From NCBI GenBank assembly GCA_003451585.1, contig DMEU01000016.1, positions 1 to 64,000 on the forward strand: a stretch of 64,000 nucleotides of DNA, written 5' to 3'. The stretch's first letter is position 1. The number at the start of each line of letters is the position of its first letter. The notes below the pieces were generated by a model, which was given only the letters and a program-made list of their open reading frames with translations, did no database searches and was not told where the DNA came from. Source of the DNA: Candidatus Omnitrophota bacterium (GTDB lineage Bacteria > Omnitrophota > Gorgyraeia > Velamenicoccales > Velamenicoccaceae). Below are positions 16,286 through 24,594 of the stretch, in pieces. A program made the position numbers and the translations under genes.

Positions 16286-17665
16286 ATGGTCAAGGCTTTA
16301 AAATCGAAGGTCGCGTTCGTCTGCCAGAATTGCGGTTATGCAAGCGCTAAATGGATAGGCAAGTGCCCTGATTGCTCCAGCTGGAACTCTTTTGTTGAAG
16401 AAGAGGTCAGCGCGAGGCCGGGCGGCCGCATTACTGCAAATGTCTGTGAGCCGGTCGTCCTGCACACCGTCAAATACCGGAAAGAAGACCGCGCATCTGT
16501 AGGTATCGCTGAATTGGACAGGGTCTTAGGCGGCGGGATAGTGCGCGGTTCTGTGATACTGGTGGGTGGGGACCCGGGCATAGGCAAATCCACCATCTCT
16601 CTCCAGATAAGCCATCAACTCGCGGAAATCGGAAAAAAGGTACTTTATGTAAGCGGCGAAGAATCTGTGCAGCAGACGAAGATCAGGGCGGACCGCCTCT
16701 ACCCTAAGACATCGGATAATCTTTATATCGTCAATGCCACGGATATCGACTGTATATTGGAGTTTATAAAGAAATTTTTGCCTGACCTGGTCGTCATAGA
16801 TTCTATACAGGTCGTCTATACGCCGGCCCTTTCTTCGAGCGCGGGTTCTGTCAGTCAGGTAAGGGAGTGCGCGAATATATTGACGCAATTGGCGAAGCAG
16901 GCCGGCGTTTCAATGCTTTTAATAGGCCACGTCACCAAAGAAGGCACACTTGCCGGCCCGCGCGTGTTAGAGCACATAGTAGATACCGTCCTTTATTTCG
17001 AGGGCGAGAGGTTTTCCAATTACAGGGTCTTACGCGCTATCAAGAACAGGTTCGGCTCTACCAATGAGATAGGCGTTTTTGAGATGGGCGCTTCCGGCCT
17101 TGCCGAGGTCGGGAATCCTTCCGAGATATTCTTAAGCGAACGGCCGAAGGATGTTTCCGGCAGCGTCGTTGTACCTATCATCGAGGGTTCAAGGCCTATC
17201 CTTGTGGAGCTGCAGGCCCTTGCCACAAAGGCTAACTTCGGAGTAACGCGCAGGAAGGCCCAGGGTATAGATTATAACCGTTTAAGCCTTCTGGTGGCCG
17301 TTCTGGAAAAACGGCTCTCCCTTAAATTGTTCGATAAGGATATCTTTGTAAATGTAGTGGGCGGGATGAAGATCGAGGACCCCGCCGTGGATCTTGGTAT
17401 CTGCCTGGCTATAGCCTCAAGCAATTATGATAAGGCCATACCTTTTGACGCGGTGGTTGTGGGCGAGGTCGGGTTGGCCGCTGAAGTCAGGAGTATCACG
17501 AATATAACGCTTAGGATAAATGAAGCCAGTAAGCTTGGTTTTAAAAAGTGCATATTACCGAGGTCCAATTACCAGGCATGCAAGTCGCAGGATACCGGCG
17601 GGATGGAACTAGTGCCGGTCGATGACCTAAAGAGCGCTTTCGATAACTTGTGGAGGGGGATCTGA
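16286..17665 (+). CDS. radA: DNA repair protein RadA (Sms)
   Basis: A RecA-like motor that processes recombination branches by driving D-loop migration. Its 459 aa begin with a four-cysteine zinc finger (C13, C16, C27, C30), then the ATPase domain with Walker A GGDPGIGKST (~93), the RadA signature KNRFG, and a C-terminal Lon-protease-like domain that lacks proteolytic function in this family. Length is typical. It follows mlaD by 14 nt and precedes the PIN-TRAM gene by 3 nt. Confidence 0.96.
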   Translation: MVKALKSKVAFVCQNCGYASAKWIGKCPDCSSWNSFVEEEVSARPGGRITANVCEPVVLHTVKYRKEDRASVGIAELDRVLGGGIVRGSVILVGGDPGIGKSTISLQISHQLAEIGKKVLYVSGEESVQQTKIRADRLYPKTSDNLYIVNATDIDCILEFIKKFLPDLVVIDSIQVVYTPALSSSAGSVSQVRECANILTQLAKQAGVSMLLIGHVTKEGTLAGPRVLEHIVDTVLYFEGERFSNYRVLRAIKNRFGSTNEIGVFEMGASGLAEVGNPSEIFLSERPKDVSGSVVVPIIEGSRPILVELQALATKANFGVTRRKAQGIDYNRLSLLVAVLEKRLSLKLFDKDIFVNVVGGMKIEDPAVDLGICLAIASSNYDKAIPFDAVVVGEVGLAAEVRSITNITLRINEASKLGFKKCILPRSNYQACKSQDTGGMELVPVDDLKSAFDNLWRGI

Positions 17666-17668
17666 TCT

Positions 17669-18667
17669 ATGAATATGACGATGCTTTTTATACGGATACT
17701 CTTTGTGTTGTGTTGCACTGTGGTGGGCTATCAGGTCGGTGAAGTCAATGATTTCAATCTTTTCTGGGCTTCTTCCGGAGGATTCGTTTTCGGCCTTGTG
17801 ATCATTTTTTTGGAAGCGGGTATGCGTGGTATCTCCGTGCGCGGCCTCTCGAGCGCCGTCTTCGGTCTTATCCTGGGGCTTATCATAGCAAGGCTTATGA
17901 CGTCGGCATTCTTCGCGATCTTCCCTCTGGATAAATCCATGCGGGATATCACGGCTTATCTATTGACGCTTTCATTTTCGTATTTAGGCATGGCGATAGC
18001 GCTTCGCGGAAGAGACGAGTTCAATTTGATCATCCCTTATGTTAAATTCAGGCGGCAGGATGAAAAGGCAGACACTGTAGTATTGGACACCAGCGCCATC
18101 ATAGACGGCAGGGTCGTGGACATCCTAAAGACATCTTTTGTCGACGCCAGGCTGGTCGTGCCTCGTTTTGTTTTAAAGGAGTTACAGACCATAGCCGATT
18201 CTTCGGATTCCATTAAACGTCAGAGGGGCAGGAGAGGATTGGATGTCCTGCATATTATACAGGGTGACCCGCGTTATAACCTGGTCGTTCATGAAGAGGA
18301 CTTTCCGGATACCAGGGATGTCGACGCGAAATTGGTGCGCCTGGCGAAACTCCTGGAGGCAAAGATCTTTACGGTCGATTTTAATTTAAACCGCATAGCA
18401 GAGCTCCAAGGCGTCAAGGTCTTAAATATCAATGAATTGGCGAACGCGCTGAAGTCCGTGGTATTGCCTGGTGAGGCTATTGAGGTAAAGCCGCTTAAAG
18501 AAGGCAAAGAGCATAATCAGGCTGTCGCCTATTTTGAAGACGGCACCATGGTGGTCATAGAAGACGCGCGCCGTTATATCGGGCAGAATGTGCGAGTTGT
18601 CATTACGTCGGTGCTGCAGACGCAGGCAGGGCGCATGGTCTTTGCAAAGCCAGAGGTGAATAAGTAG
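17669..18667 (+). CDS. PIN and TRAM domain integral membrane protein (YacL type)
   Basis: A 332-aa protein with about four N-terminal transmembrane helices (1-120), a PIN nuclease-like domain starting at VVLDTSAIIDGRVVD (acidic D residues for metal binding) and a C-terminal TRAM domain (~265-325) likely binding RNA. YacL-family proteins commonly sit between radA and ispD, as here. The cellular role is poorly known; an RNase acting at the membrane is the usual guess. Confidence 0.9.
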   Translation: MNMTMLFIRILFVLCCTVVGYQVGEVNDFNLFWASSGGFVFGLVIIFLEAGMRGISVRGLSSAVFGLILGLIIARLMTSAFFAIFPLDKSMRDITAYLLTLSFSYLGMAIALRGRDEFNLIIPYVKFRRQDEKADTVVLDTSAIIDGRVVDILKTSFVDARLVVPRFVLKELQTIADSSDSIKRQRGRRGLDVLHIIQGDPRYNLVVHEEDFPDTRDVDAKLVRLAKLLEAKIFTVDFNLNRIAELQGVKVLNINELANALKSVVLPGEAIEVKPLKEGKEHNQAVAYFEDGTMVVIEDARRYIGQNVRVVITSVLQTQAGRMVFAKPEVNK

Positions 18668-19366
18668 ATGCTAGATGGCCAGAAAATAACGGCACTTGTC
18701 GCTGCAGGCGGCCTGGGCTTAAGGATGAACCTGGACCTGGCCAAGCCGCTGGTCCATGTAAAAGACAAGCCGATCATCATTTATACGCTTGAAGCACTTA
18801 ATGCGCACCCGTTGATCGATGAAGTTGTGCTTATCTTTAATAAAGACGGGGTTCTGTCCGCGCGCGATTTCGTAAAAAAATACAATATCTCAAAGGTCAG
18901 CCGCGTGATCGAAGGCGGTAGTACGCGTAAAGAGTCCGTTAGCCGCGGCTTAGACGTGGTTGATTCCAAGACCAGGCTTGTTGTGATCCATGACGGAGTC
19001 AGGCCTTTTGTGGATGAGGGTTCGATCACGCGTGTCATAGAGGCAGCGAAAGTTACCGGAGCGGCTGTCCTGGGTGTGCCGGTTAAGCCGACCATCAAGC
19101 TGGTTGACAGGAACCAGGATGTGGAGAGTACTTTGAGGCGTGAATCGCTGTGGGAGATACAGACCCCGCAGGTCTTTGAGCGTGAGCTGATACAGATGGC
19201 ATATTTGCGCGCAAGCAAACATGCTGTGCCGGATGATGCTGCGCTGGTTGAGTTGATGGGGAGGAAGGTCAGGGTGGTCCTGGGGTCCTATTTTAATATT
19301 AAGATTACTACCCAGGAAGACCTGGTCTTTGCCGAAGCGATAGCCGGAATAAAGGCGATAGAATAA
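18668..19366 (+). CDS. ispD: 2-C-methyl-D-erythritol 4-phosphate cytidylyltransferase
   Basis: Third step of the non-mevalonate isoprenoid pathway: CTP plus MEP gives CDP-ME. It has 232 aa with the nucleotide-binding start LVAAGGLGLRM (canonical AAGxGxRM), the central VIHDGVRPFV segment, and the C-terminal part with TTQEDLVFAEA. The ATG directly abuts the previous stop. ispF normally follows; here a 181-bp palindromic block intervenes. Confidence 0.95.
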   Translation: MLDGQKITALVAAGGLGLRMNLDLAKPLVHVKDKPIIIYTLEALNAHPLIDEVVLIFNKDGVLSARDFVKKYNISKVSRVIEGGSTRKESVSRGLDVVDSKTRLVVIHDGVRPFVDEGSITRVIEAAKVTGAAVLGVPVKPTIKLVDRNQDVESTLRRESLWEIQTPQVFERELIQMAYLRASKHAVPDDAALVELMGRKVRVVLGSYFNIKITTQEDLVFAEAIAGIKAIE

Positions 19367-19418
19367 ATAACCCGCAATCGTTGGCGAAAAAACCTTTCTC
19401 GTGATTATGAATATTTAT

Positions 19419-19599
19419 AAGCTTTTGATTATATTATTCAGTAGCATAAAGAGGCATCTTATGAGTGGAAAGTTTATCGAAAAGTATTGGCAAAAACTGT
19501 TTGAGCCCGGCAATGTTTTAGTGACGGGCGAGTTGTTTTTGCCTTTTTCGAGAAACTTTACACGAATGCCGAGCGGATGAATAATATAATCAAAAGCTT
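19419..19599. repeat. 181-bp nested palindrome between ispD and ispF (MITE-like)
   Basis: The outer 21 bases (19419-19439) are the exact reverse complement of 19579-19599. Further pairing continues inward: GGCAT with ATGCC, AAAGTTT with AAACTTT, TCGAAAA with TTTTCGA, GGCAAAAAC with GTTTTTGCC and GCCCG with CGGGC. The whole block can therefore fold as one long imperfect hairpin. No target-site duplication is visible and I see no second copy in the window. It separates two genes that are usually contiguous. A non-autonomous mobile element or a structured RNA are the main options. Confidence 0.75.
19461..19580 (+). CDS. Possible 39-aa microprotein inside the palindrome
   Basis: ATG at 19461 follows AAAGAGG (19448-19454) by 6 nt and reads MSGKFIEKYWQKLF... 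to a TGA at 19578-19580 that overlaps the right arm of the inverted repeat. The ribosome binding site is good, but the sequence is constrained by the palindrome, so the open frame may be chance. I recognise no family. Low confidence. Confidence 0.2.
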   Translation: MSGKFIEKYWQKLFEPGNVLVTGELFLPFSRNFTRMPSG

Positions 19600-19629
19600 T
19601 TCCGTTTGTTTAGTTACCAAAATATTATA

Positions 19630-20118
19630 ATGTTTAAGATCGGCATAGGATATGACATCCATAGGTTCGCGCCCAAAAGGAAGCTTGTATTAGGGGGCGT
19701 TGTCATACCTTACAAAAAGGGGTTGCTGGGACATTCTGATGCGGATGTCCTTCTTCATGCCGTCTGCGATGCGCTTTTGAGCGCCTTAGGACAGAAGGAT
19801 ATCGGCCGATTGTTCCCGAACACGGATTCGCGCTATAAAAATATCTCGAGCCTGAAGCTTCTGGGTAAAGTCAAGGCGATGTTGGATAAAAAAGATTTTT
19901 TTGTCGGTAATATCGGGGCTGTTATCCTGATGGAGGCGCCTAAGATCTCTTCTTATGCCGATGCGATGAAGAAAAATATCGCTAAGGTTTTGAAAATAGA
20001 CGAGTCTTGTGTAGGTATCACGGCTACCACCCAGGAAGGCGTAGGAGAGATCGGACGCAATAACGCGGCAGCGGCACACGCGGTCGCGTTGATACAGCAA
20101 AAACGCGTTGATACCTAA
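19630..20118 (+). CDS. ispF: 2-C-methyl-D-erythritol 2,4-cyclodiphosphate synthase
   Basis: Fifth step of the MEP isoprenoid pathway, cyclising CDP-ME 2-phosphate. The 162-aa form from ATG 19630 has the N-terminal metal ligands D9 and H11 (GYDIHRF), GHSDADVLLHAVCDALLSA, and TATTQEGVGEIGR near the C-terminus. The frame is open to a TTG at 19606, but the ATG gives the family start. No clear Shine-Dalgarno precedes it. It lies 30 bp after the 181-bp palindrome. Confidence 0.95.
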   Translation: MFKIGIGYDIHRFAPKRKLVLGGVVIPYKKGLLGHSDADVLLHAVCDALLSALGQKDIGRLFPNTDSRYKNISSLKLLGKVKAMLDKKDFFVGNIGAVILMEAPKISSYADAMKKNIAKVLKIDESCVGITATTQEGVGEIGRNNAAAAHAVALIQQKRVDT

Positions 20119-20143
20119 CTTTACATAACGCATCGAGGTCCAT

Positions 20144-20809
20144 ATGCCATTTATCATCATTCTTGTTTTATCGTGGGTTGTTTTTCTTCTTGGCGCGTTC
20201 AAGAAGGAGATAGAGGCCATTTTTGAGCGCGATCCGGCGGCAAGAAGTTATCTGGAGGTCATACTCTTGTATTCCGGGCTGCACGCAACGGCGGTATACA
20301 GGGTCTCGCGCGCGCTATTAAAGCTCGGGGTACCGCTTCTCCCCAGGCTCTTGTCCCAGGCCGCGAAATTCTTGACCGGTATAGAGATACATCCCGGGGC
20401 GCAGATAGGGCAGGGGTTGTTCATCGATCACGGCATGGGGGTGGTTATCGGTGAAACATCGGTTATCGGCGACAACGTTACGCTTTACCAGGGAGTGACA
20501 CTGGGAGGGACAGGCAAGGAGAAGGGTAAGAGGCATCCTAATATCGGAGATAATGTGGTTATCGGTGCAGGCGCCAAGATCCTTGGCAACATAACAATAG
20601 GCGAGAATTCATATATAGGCGCCAATGCCGTAGTCCTTAAGGATGTGCCTCCTAATTCTACGGTTGTCGGCGTACCAGGCCGCATCACCAGGCAGGACGG
20701 CAGAAAGATAGAAACCGCGTTGGACCATATCCAGGTCTTAGACCCGATCAAGCAGACCTTAGAAGAGATGGATGAACGGCTTTCGCAGCTGGAGAAGAGG
20801 CTTAAGTAA
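20144..20809 (+). CDS. cysE: Serine O-acetyltransferase
   Basis: Makes O-acetylserine for cysteine synthesis. It has 221 aa: a short N-terminal hydrophobic/helical region (~1-25) instead of the longer proteobacterial domain, then a left-handed beta-helix of hexapeptide repeats with the GLFIDHGMGVVIGET active-site segment and the GNITIGENSYIGANAVV coil, and a C-terminal tail ending in a coiled heptad. GAGGT precedes the ATG. Its stop overlaps the cysS start (TAATG), a cysE-cysS pair. Confidence 0.93.
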   Translation: MPFIIILVLSWVVFLLGAFKKEIEAIFERDPAARSYLEVILLYSGLHATAVYRVSRALLKLGVPLLPRLLSQAAKFLTGIEIHPGAQIGQGLFIDHGMGVVIGETSVIGDNVTLYQGVTLGGTGKEKGKRHPNIGDNVVIGAGAKILGNITIGENSYIGANAVVLKDVPPNSTVVGVPGRITRQDGRKIETALDHIQVLDPIKQTLEEMDERLSQLEKRLK

Positions 20810-22233
20810 TGGCGGTATTTATACAGAATTCATTGTCCAGGAAGAAAGAGGAGTTTGTCCCGGCCGCGGCCGCTGAGGTCAAGATGTACACTTGCGGCGT
20901 GACCGTCTACGACGACTGCCATGTAGGGCATGCCCGCAGCCTTTTTATCTTCGATTTTATAAAAAAATATCTTGAGTACAGGGGTTACGGGGTCAAGATG
21001 GTCCGTAATATAACCGACGTAGATGACAAGATCATAAACCGTGCAAAAGAAGCCGGGGCCGGCTTTGAAGAGGTAAGGGCCAAATATATCGAGAATTATT
21101 ATCGTGACCTAAAAGACCTGCAGATCGACCGCGCTGATTTTGAGCCCATGGCTACTGAAAATGTATTTTACATGGTCGACCACATCAAGCAGTTGATAGA
21201 AAAAGCTTCTGCTTACGAAGTCGACGGCGATGTTTATTTTTCAGTGCGCACGTTCGCCGATTACGGCAGGCTTTCCGGACAGAGCTTAGATGAGATGAGG
21301 ACAGCAGTGCGCATAGAAAAAGATGAAAAGAAGCGCGACCCACTGGATTTCGCGCTTTGGAAAAGATCTAAAGAGGGCGAACCATCGTGGAAGAGCCCAT
21401 GGGGCACGGGACGTCCCGGCTGGCATATTGAATGTTCTACTATGAGCATGAGGTTCCTGCGGACCAAGACATTGGATATCCATGCCGGCGGCAGGGACCT
21501 TATTTTTCCGCATCACGAAAATGAGATAGCGCAGGCCGAGGCCTTGACGGGTGTACCTTTTGCGAAATACTGGATACACCACGGGCTGCTTACCATCGAA
21601 GGGCGTAAGATGTCGAAGTCTCTCGGTAACTTTGTGACGATACAGGATGCCTTGAAGGAATACAGGCCGAATACTTTAAAGATGTTCTTTCTTACCGCCC
21701 ATTACGGCTCGGCGATGGATTTTACTGCTGCGGGACTTCAGAGGGCGGCTAAGGCCTGCGAGAAGATAGAGGAATTTTTGGCAAAGGCCGGAGAAGGAGG
21801 CCCCGGCGGCCCGGAGGCGGCGGATAATACGGTAGGAGAAAAGATCAAAAATTTTGAAGCAGCGATGGACGATGATTTTAATACAGCCAAGGCATTGGCT
21901 GTATTGTTCGACCTGTTGAATATTGGAAATAAATATCTGGCCTTGCCGCATGCGTCGCGTGAAGTTGCATCTGTAGCTTGTGCCTTGCGCAAACTGAGCT
22001 CGGTCCTTGGGTTAAATTTTAAAGCTTCCGAGAAGACGCGCGATACATCAAGCGCTGAGCGCATAAAGATAGTGGATTCCCTGACAGGCGGTATCGACGC
22101 AAAGGAAGTAGAAAAATTGCTTATGGAAAGACGGGAGGCCAGGAAGAACAAGGATTTTAAACGGTCGGACCGGATAAGGGATGATCTAAAAAAGATGGGT
22201 ATAGTGGTTGAAGATAAAGAAAAGTCAGGATAG
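20809..22233 (+). CDS. cysS: Cysteinyl-tRNA synthetase
   Basis: Class I synthetase, 474 aa. The Zn-binding and start signature TCGVTVYDDCHVGHAR (C29) includes the HIGH-type motif; RKMSKSLGNF is the KMSKS loop; WHIECSTMSM holds further zinc ligands. The C-terminal helical domain ends near residue 470. It is translationally coupled to cysE, linking cysteine supply and charging. Confidence 0.97.
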   Translation: MAVFIQNSLSRKKEEFVPAAAAEVKMYTCGVTVYDDCHVGHARSLFIFDFIKKYLEYRGYGVKMVRNITDVDDKIINRAKEAGAGFEEVRAKYIENYYRDLKDLQIDRADFEPMATENVFYMVDHIKQLIEKASAYEVDGDVYFSVRTFADYGRLSGQSLDEMRTAVRIEKDEKKRDPLDFALWKRSKEGEPSWKSPWGTGRPGWHIECSTMSMRFLRTKTLDIHAGGRDLIFPHHENEIAQAEALTGVPFAKYWIHHGLLTIEGRKMSKSLGNFVTIQDALKEYRPNTLKMFFLTAHYGSAMDFTAAGLQRAAKACEKIEEFLAKAGEGGPGGPEAADNTVGEKIKNFEAAMDDDFNTAKALAVLFDLLNIGNKYLALPHASREVASVACALRKLSSVLGLNFKASEKTRDTSSAERIKIVDSLTGGIDAKEVEKLLMERREARKNKDFKRSDRIRDDLKKMGIVVEDKEKSG

Positions 22234-22236
22234 GCC

Positions 22237-22881
22237 ATGAAGCAAGGGTTGTTCATTACATTTGAGGGTCCTGAGAAGAGCGGGAAGAGTACGCAGGCAG
22301 CCCTCTTAAGCGAATATCTTATTGAATCGGGTTTTAATGTGGTCTTTGTCCGCGAGCCCGGGTCTACAAAGATAGGTGAAAAGATCAGGGATATCTTGTT
22401 AGACACCGGGAATCCGGAAATGTCAGATATGTCCGAGATGTTGTTATATATGGCCGCCAGGGCGCAGCTTGTCAGCGAGGTCATAGGCCCGGAGTTAAAG
22501 AAGGGGCGGGTCGTTTTGTGTGACCGTTTTTTAGATTCGACGTTAGCCTACCAGGGGTATGGGTGTGGTTTGAATAAAGAGATGATATTAAAGGTGGGGC
22601 ATTGGGCGACATTCGGGGTAAAGCCTGACCTGACACTGCTCTTGGATTTTTGGGCGAGCTCCGCAAATCTTAAAAAACACAGGTCGCCGGATCGCATAGA
22701 GATGCGGCCTGATATTTTCCATGAGAAGGTCAGGCGAGGATATTTTCATCTGGCTAAAAATGAGCCTAAACGAATTAAGGTAGTCCGTGTAGAGCAGACC
22801 TTGGAAGAAACGCAAGCCAAGATAAGGGAGATCGTTTCAAAGTGTCTTTTAAAGAGATCATTGGCCAGGAAAGCGCAATAG
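22237..22881 (+). CDS. tmk: Thymidylate kinase
   Basis: Phosphorylates dTMP to dTDP. It has 214 aa with the P-loop FEGPEKSGKST near residue 10 (Ser replaces the usual Gly in GxDGxGKS), a DRF-containing motif CDRFLDSTLAYQG (the usual DRY), and the VREPGSTKIGE segment. The lid region is short. It overlaps holB by 40 nt, a long overlap requiring a GTG start for holB. Good match overall despite the P-loop variation. Confidence 0.9.
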   Translation: MKQGLFITFEGPEKSGKSTQAALLSEYLIESGFNVVFVREPGSTKIGEKIRDILLDTGNPEMSDMSEMLLYMAARAQLVSEVIGPELKKGRVVLCDRFLDSTLAYQGYGCGLNKEMILKVGHWATFGVKPDLTLLLDFWASSANLKKHRSPDRIEMRPDIFHEKVRRGYFHLAKNEPKRIKVVRVEQTLEETQAKIREIVSKCLLKRSLARKAQ

Positions 22882-23825
22882 CGTTATTGAAGCGGTCGTT
22901 TAGCATCCGTCGCGTAGCCCATGCCTATGTTTTTTTGGGCCCGGAAGGTATCGGCAAGAAAAAAACCGCCTTAAGCTTTACCAGCCTCCTGGCCTGTGAG
23001 GATACGCAGAAGACCGATGAGGCGTGTGGCCGGTGCCCGTCGTGTTTAAAGGCAAGTTCAGGCGCGCATCCGGATATCCAGTGGGTATATCCCGATGGCC
23101 AGTTCGTCAAGATCGATGCTATACGCGAGGCGTGCCGGCGTCTTAGTTTAAAAGGCTTTGAATCGTCTTTCAAGGCCCTGGTAATCCCTGAAGCCGGGGC
23201 TTTGAACGAGGAGTCTTCCAATGCCCTGCTTAAGACTTTAGAAGAGCCCTCAAGAGATAGCGTGATTATATTGATCGCCCCGAGTATAAAAAGTATTTTG
23301 CCTACCATAGCTTCACGCTGTCAACGTGTCGCTTTTGCGTCTTTAAACCCCGGGGCATTATTTAAAATTTTACAGGATAAGTTTGAGGTGGGAAGGCAGG
23401 AGGCCGGATATCTGGCCGGTATTTCCTGCGGCAGCCTGGGCCTGGCACTCCATTATCACCAGAAGCAGCTTTTTGCCAGGAAGGACAAGATCATCGATGA
23501 CGCGCTTAATGCGGGTTTGAGGCTTGACGCTTTCCTTGATCTGTCAAAACATGAGCGGACCCAGAAAAAAGACCTTATAGAAGAGGTTCTAGCCGTTCTT
23601 TCAAGCTGGTTCAGGGACATCTTTATTGTGCAGGTCTCCGGCCAGTCTGATAATTGCATAAATGCCGGCAGGAAAGATGATATAATGCGCGCTGCCCGTG
23701 ATCTTTCCCTGGCAGACATAGAAGGCCGTATTAAGTCTATCGCTGAGTCATATGAGGAGATAAGGCGAAATGTCAATGTTCGCCTTTCACTTACAAAATT
23801 AAGGACTGAATTATGGAAACATTAG
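22842..23825 (+). CDS. holB: DNA polymerase III delta' subunit
   Basis: Clamp-loader subunit, 327 aa. The N-terminus (SFKEIIGQESAIALLKRSF) and the P-loop-like GPEGIGKKKTAL are typical, followed by a zinc module C-G-R-C-P-S-C preceded by an upstream cysteine (~50-68), and LNEESSNALLKTLEEPS. The GTG at 22842 gives the family N-terminus; the nearest ATG would lose it. It overlaps tmk by 40 nt and the PSP1 gene by 13 nt. Confidence 0.9.
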   Translation: MSFKEIIGQESAIALLKRSFSIRRVAHAYVFLGPEGIGKKKTALSFTSLLACEDTQKTDEACGRCPSCLKASSGAHPDIQWVYPDGQFVKIDAIREACRRLSLKGFESSFKALVIPEAGALNEESSNALLKTLEEPSRDSVIILIAPSIKSILPTIASRCQRVAFASLNPGALFKILQDKFEVGRQEAGYLAGISCGSLGLALHYHQKQLFARKDKIIDDALNAGLRLDAFLDLSKHERTQKKDLIEEVLAVLSSWFRDIFIVQVSGQSDNCINAGRKDDIMRAARDLSLADIEGRIKSIAESYEEIRRNVNVRLSLTKLRTELWKH

Positions 23826-24592
23826 TGCAGGTTCGTTTGAGGGAGATGGGTTTTGTTCTCTGTTACAAGGCACAGGGCCTTAATTTAAAGATGGGCGATA
23901 TTTGTATCGTCGAAGGAGAGCGCGGCACAGATTACGGCCAGGTGCAGGGTGACCCTGTATCGGTTGAAAAGGCCGATGATTCGGTAAAAAAAGTGCTGCG
24001 GCCGGTAAATGACTCCGACAAGAGGCAGATCGAAGAGAATAAGAAGAAGGCGCATGAAGCGGCGGTTACCTGCTCTCAGAAGATACACGACCACAAGCTT
24101 GACATGAAGCTGGTAAGCGCAGAGTATTCATTTGACCGCTCCAAGATACTTTTTTATTTTACGTCTGAAGGCCGCGTGGATTTTAGAGAGCTCGTCCGTG
24201 ACCTGGCAAAGGTGTTTAAAGCCAGGATAGAGCTCAGGCAGATCGGTGTGCGCGATGAGGCAAAGATGTGCGGTGGTTTCGGCCCATGCGGCCGGGAACT
24301 TTGTTGCTGCCGCTTCTTGAAAGATTTTGAGCCTGTGACCATCAAGATGGCAAAAGACCAGAACCTTTCGCTTAATCCGCCAAAGATATCCGGCCTGTGT
24401 GGAAGGTTGATGTGCTGCCTTTCCTATGAGCACAAGCATTATAAGGAGATGAACCGCGGCCTGCCTAGAGAGGGCGAGCGCATCGATACCCCTGAGGGTA
24501 AGGGCAAGGTCATATCCGTAAATGTCTTGAAGCGCCTTGCTACAGTGGTTTTAGAAGACGGGAAATTTGTCGAAGTAAACTATAAAAAATAA
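23813..24592 (+). CDS. PSP1-domain protein (RicT/YaaT family)
   Basis: A 259-aa protein with a PSP1 C-terminal domain, placed as usual right after holB. It has a cysteine-rich section (CGGFGPCGRELCCC and GLCGRLMCC, ~150-205) that in the Bacillus homologue helps bind Fe-S clusters in the Ric complex (RicT/RicF/RicA), acting on mRNA maturation and phosphorelay. The partners are not seen here. The ATG overlaps holB. Confidence 0.88.
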   Translation: METLVQVRLREMGFVLCYKAQGLNLKMGDICIVEGERGTDYGQVQGDPVSVEKADDSVKKVLRPVNDSDKRQIEENKKKAHEAAVTCSQKIHDHKLDMKLVSAEYSFDRSKILFYFTSEGRVDFRELVRDLAKVFKARIELRQIGVRDEAKMCGGFGPCGRELCCCRFLKDFEPVTIKMAKDQNLSLNPPKISGLCGRLMCCLSYEHKHYKEMNRGLPREGERIDTPEGKGKVISVNVLKRLATVVLEDGKFVEVNYKK

Positions 24593-24594
24593 TT

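Noticed and set aside
21738..22484. 248-aa antisense frame across cysS and tmk
   Set aside because: It covers two well-identified genes on the other strand and has no domain of its own.
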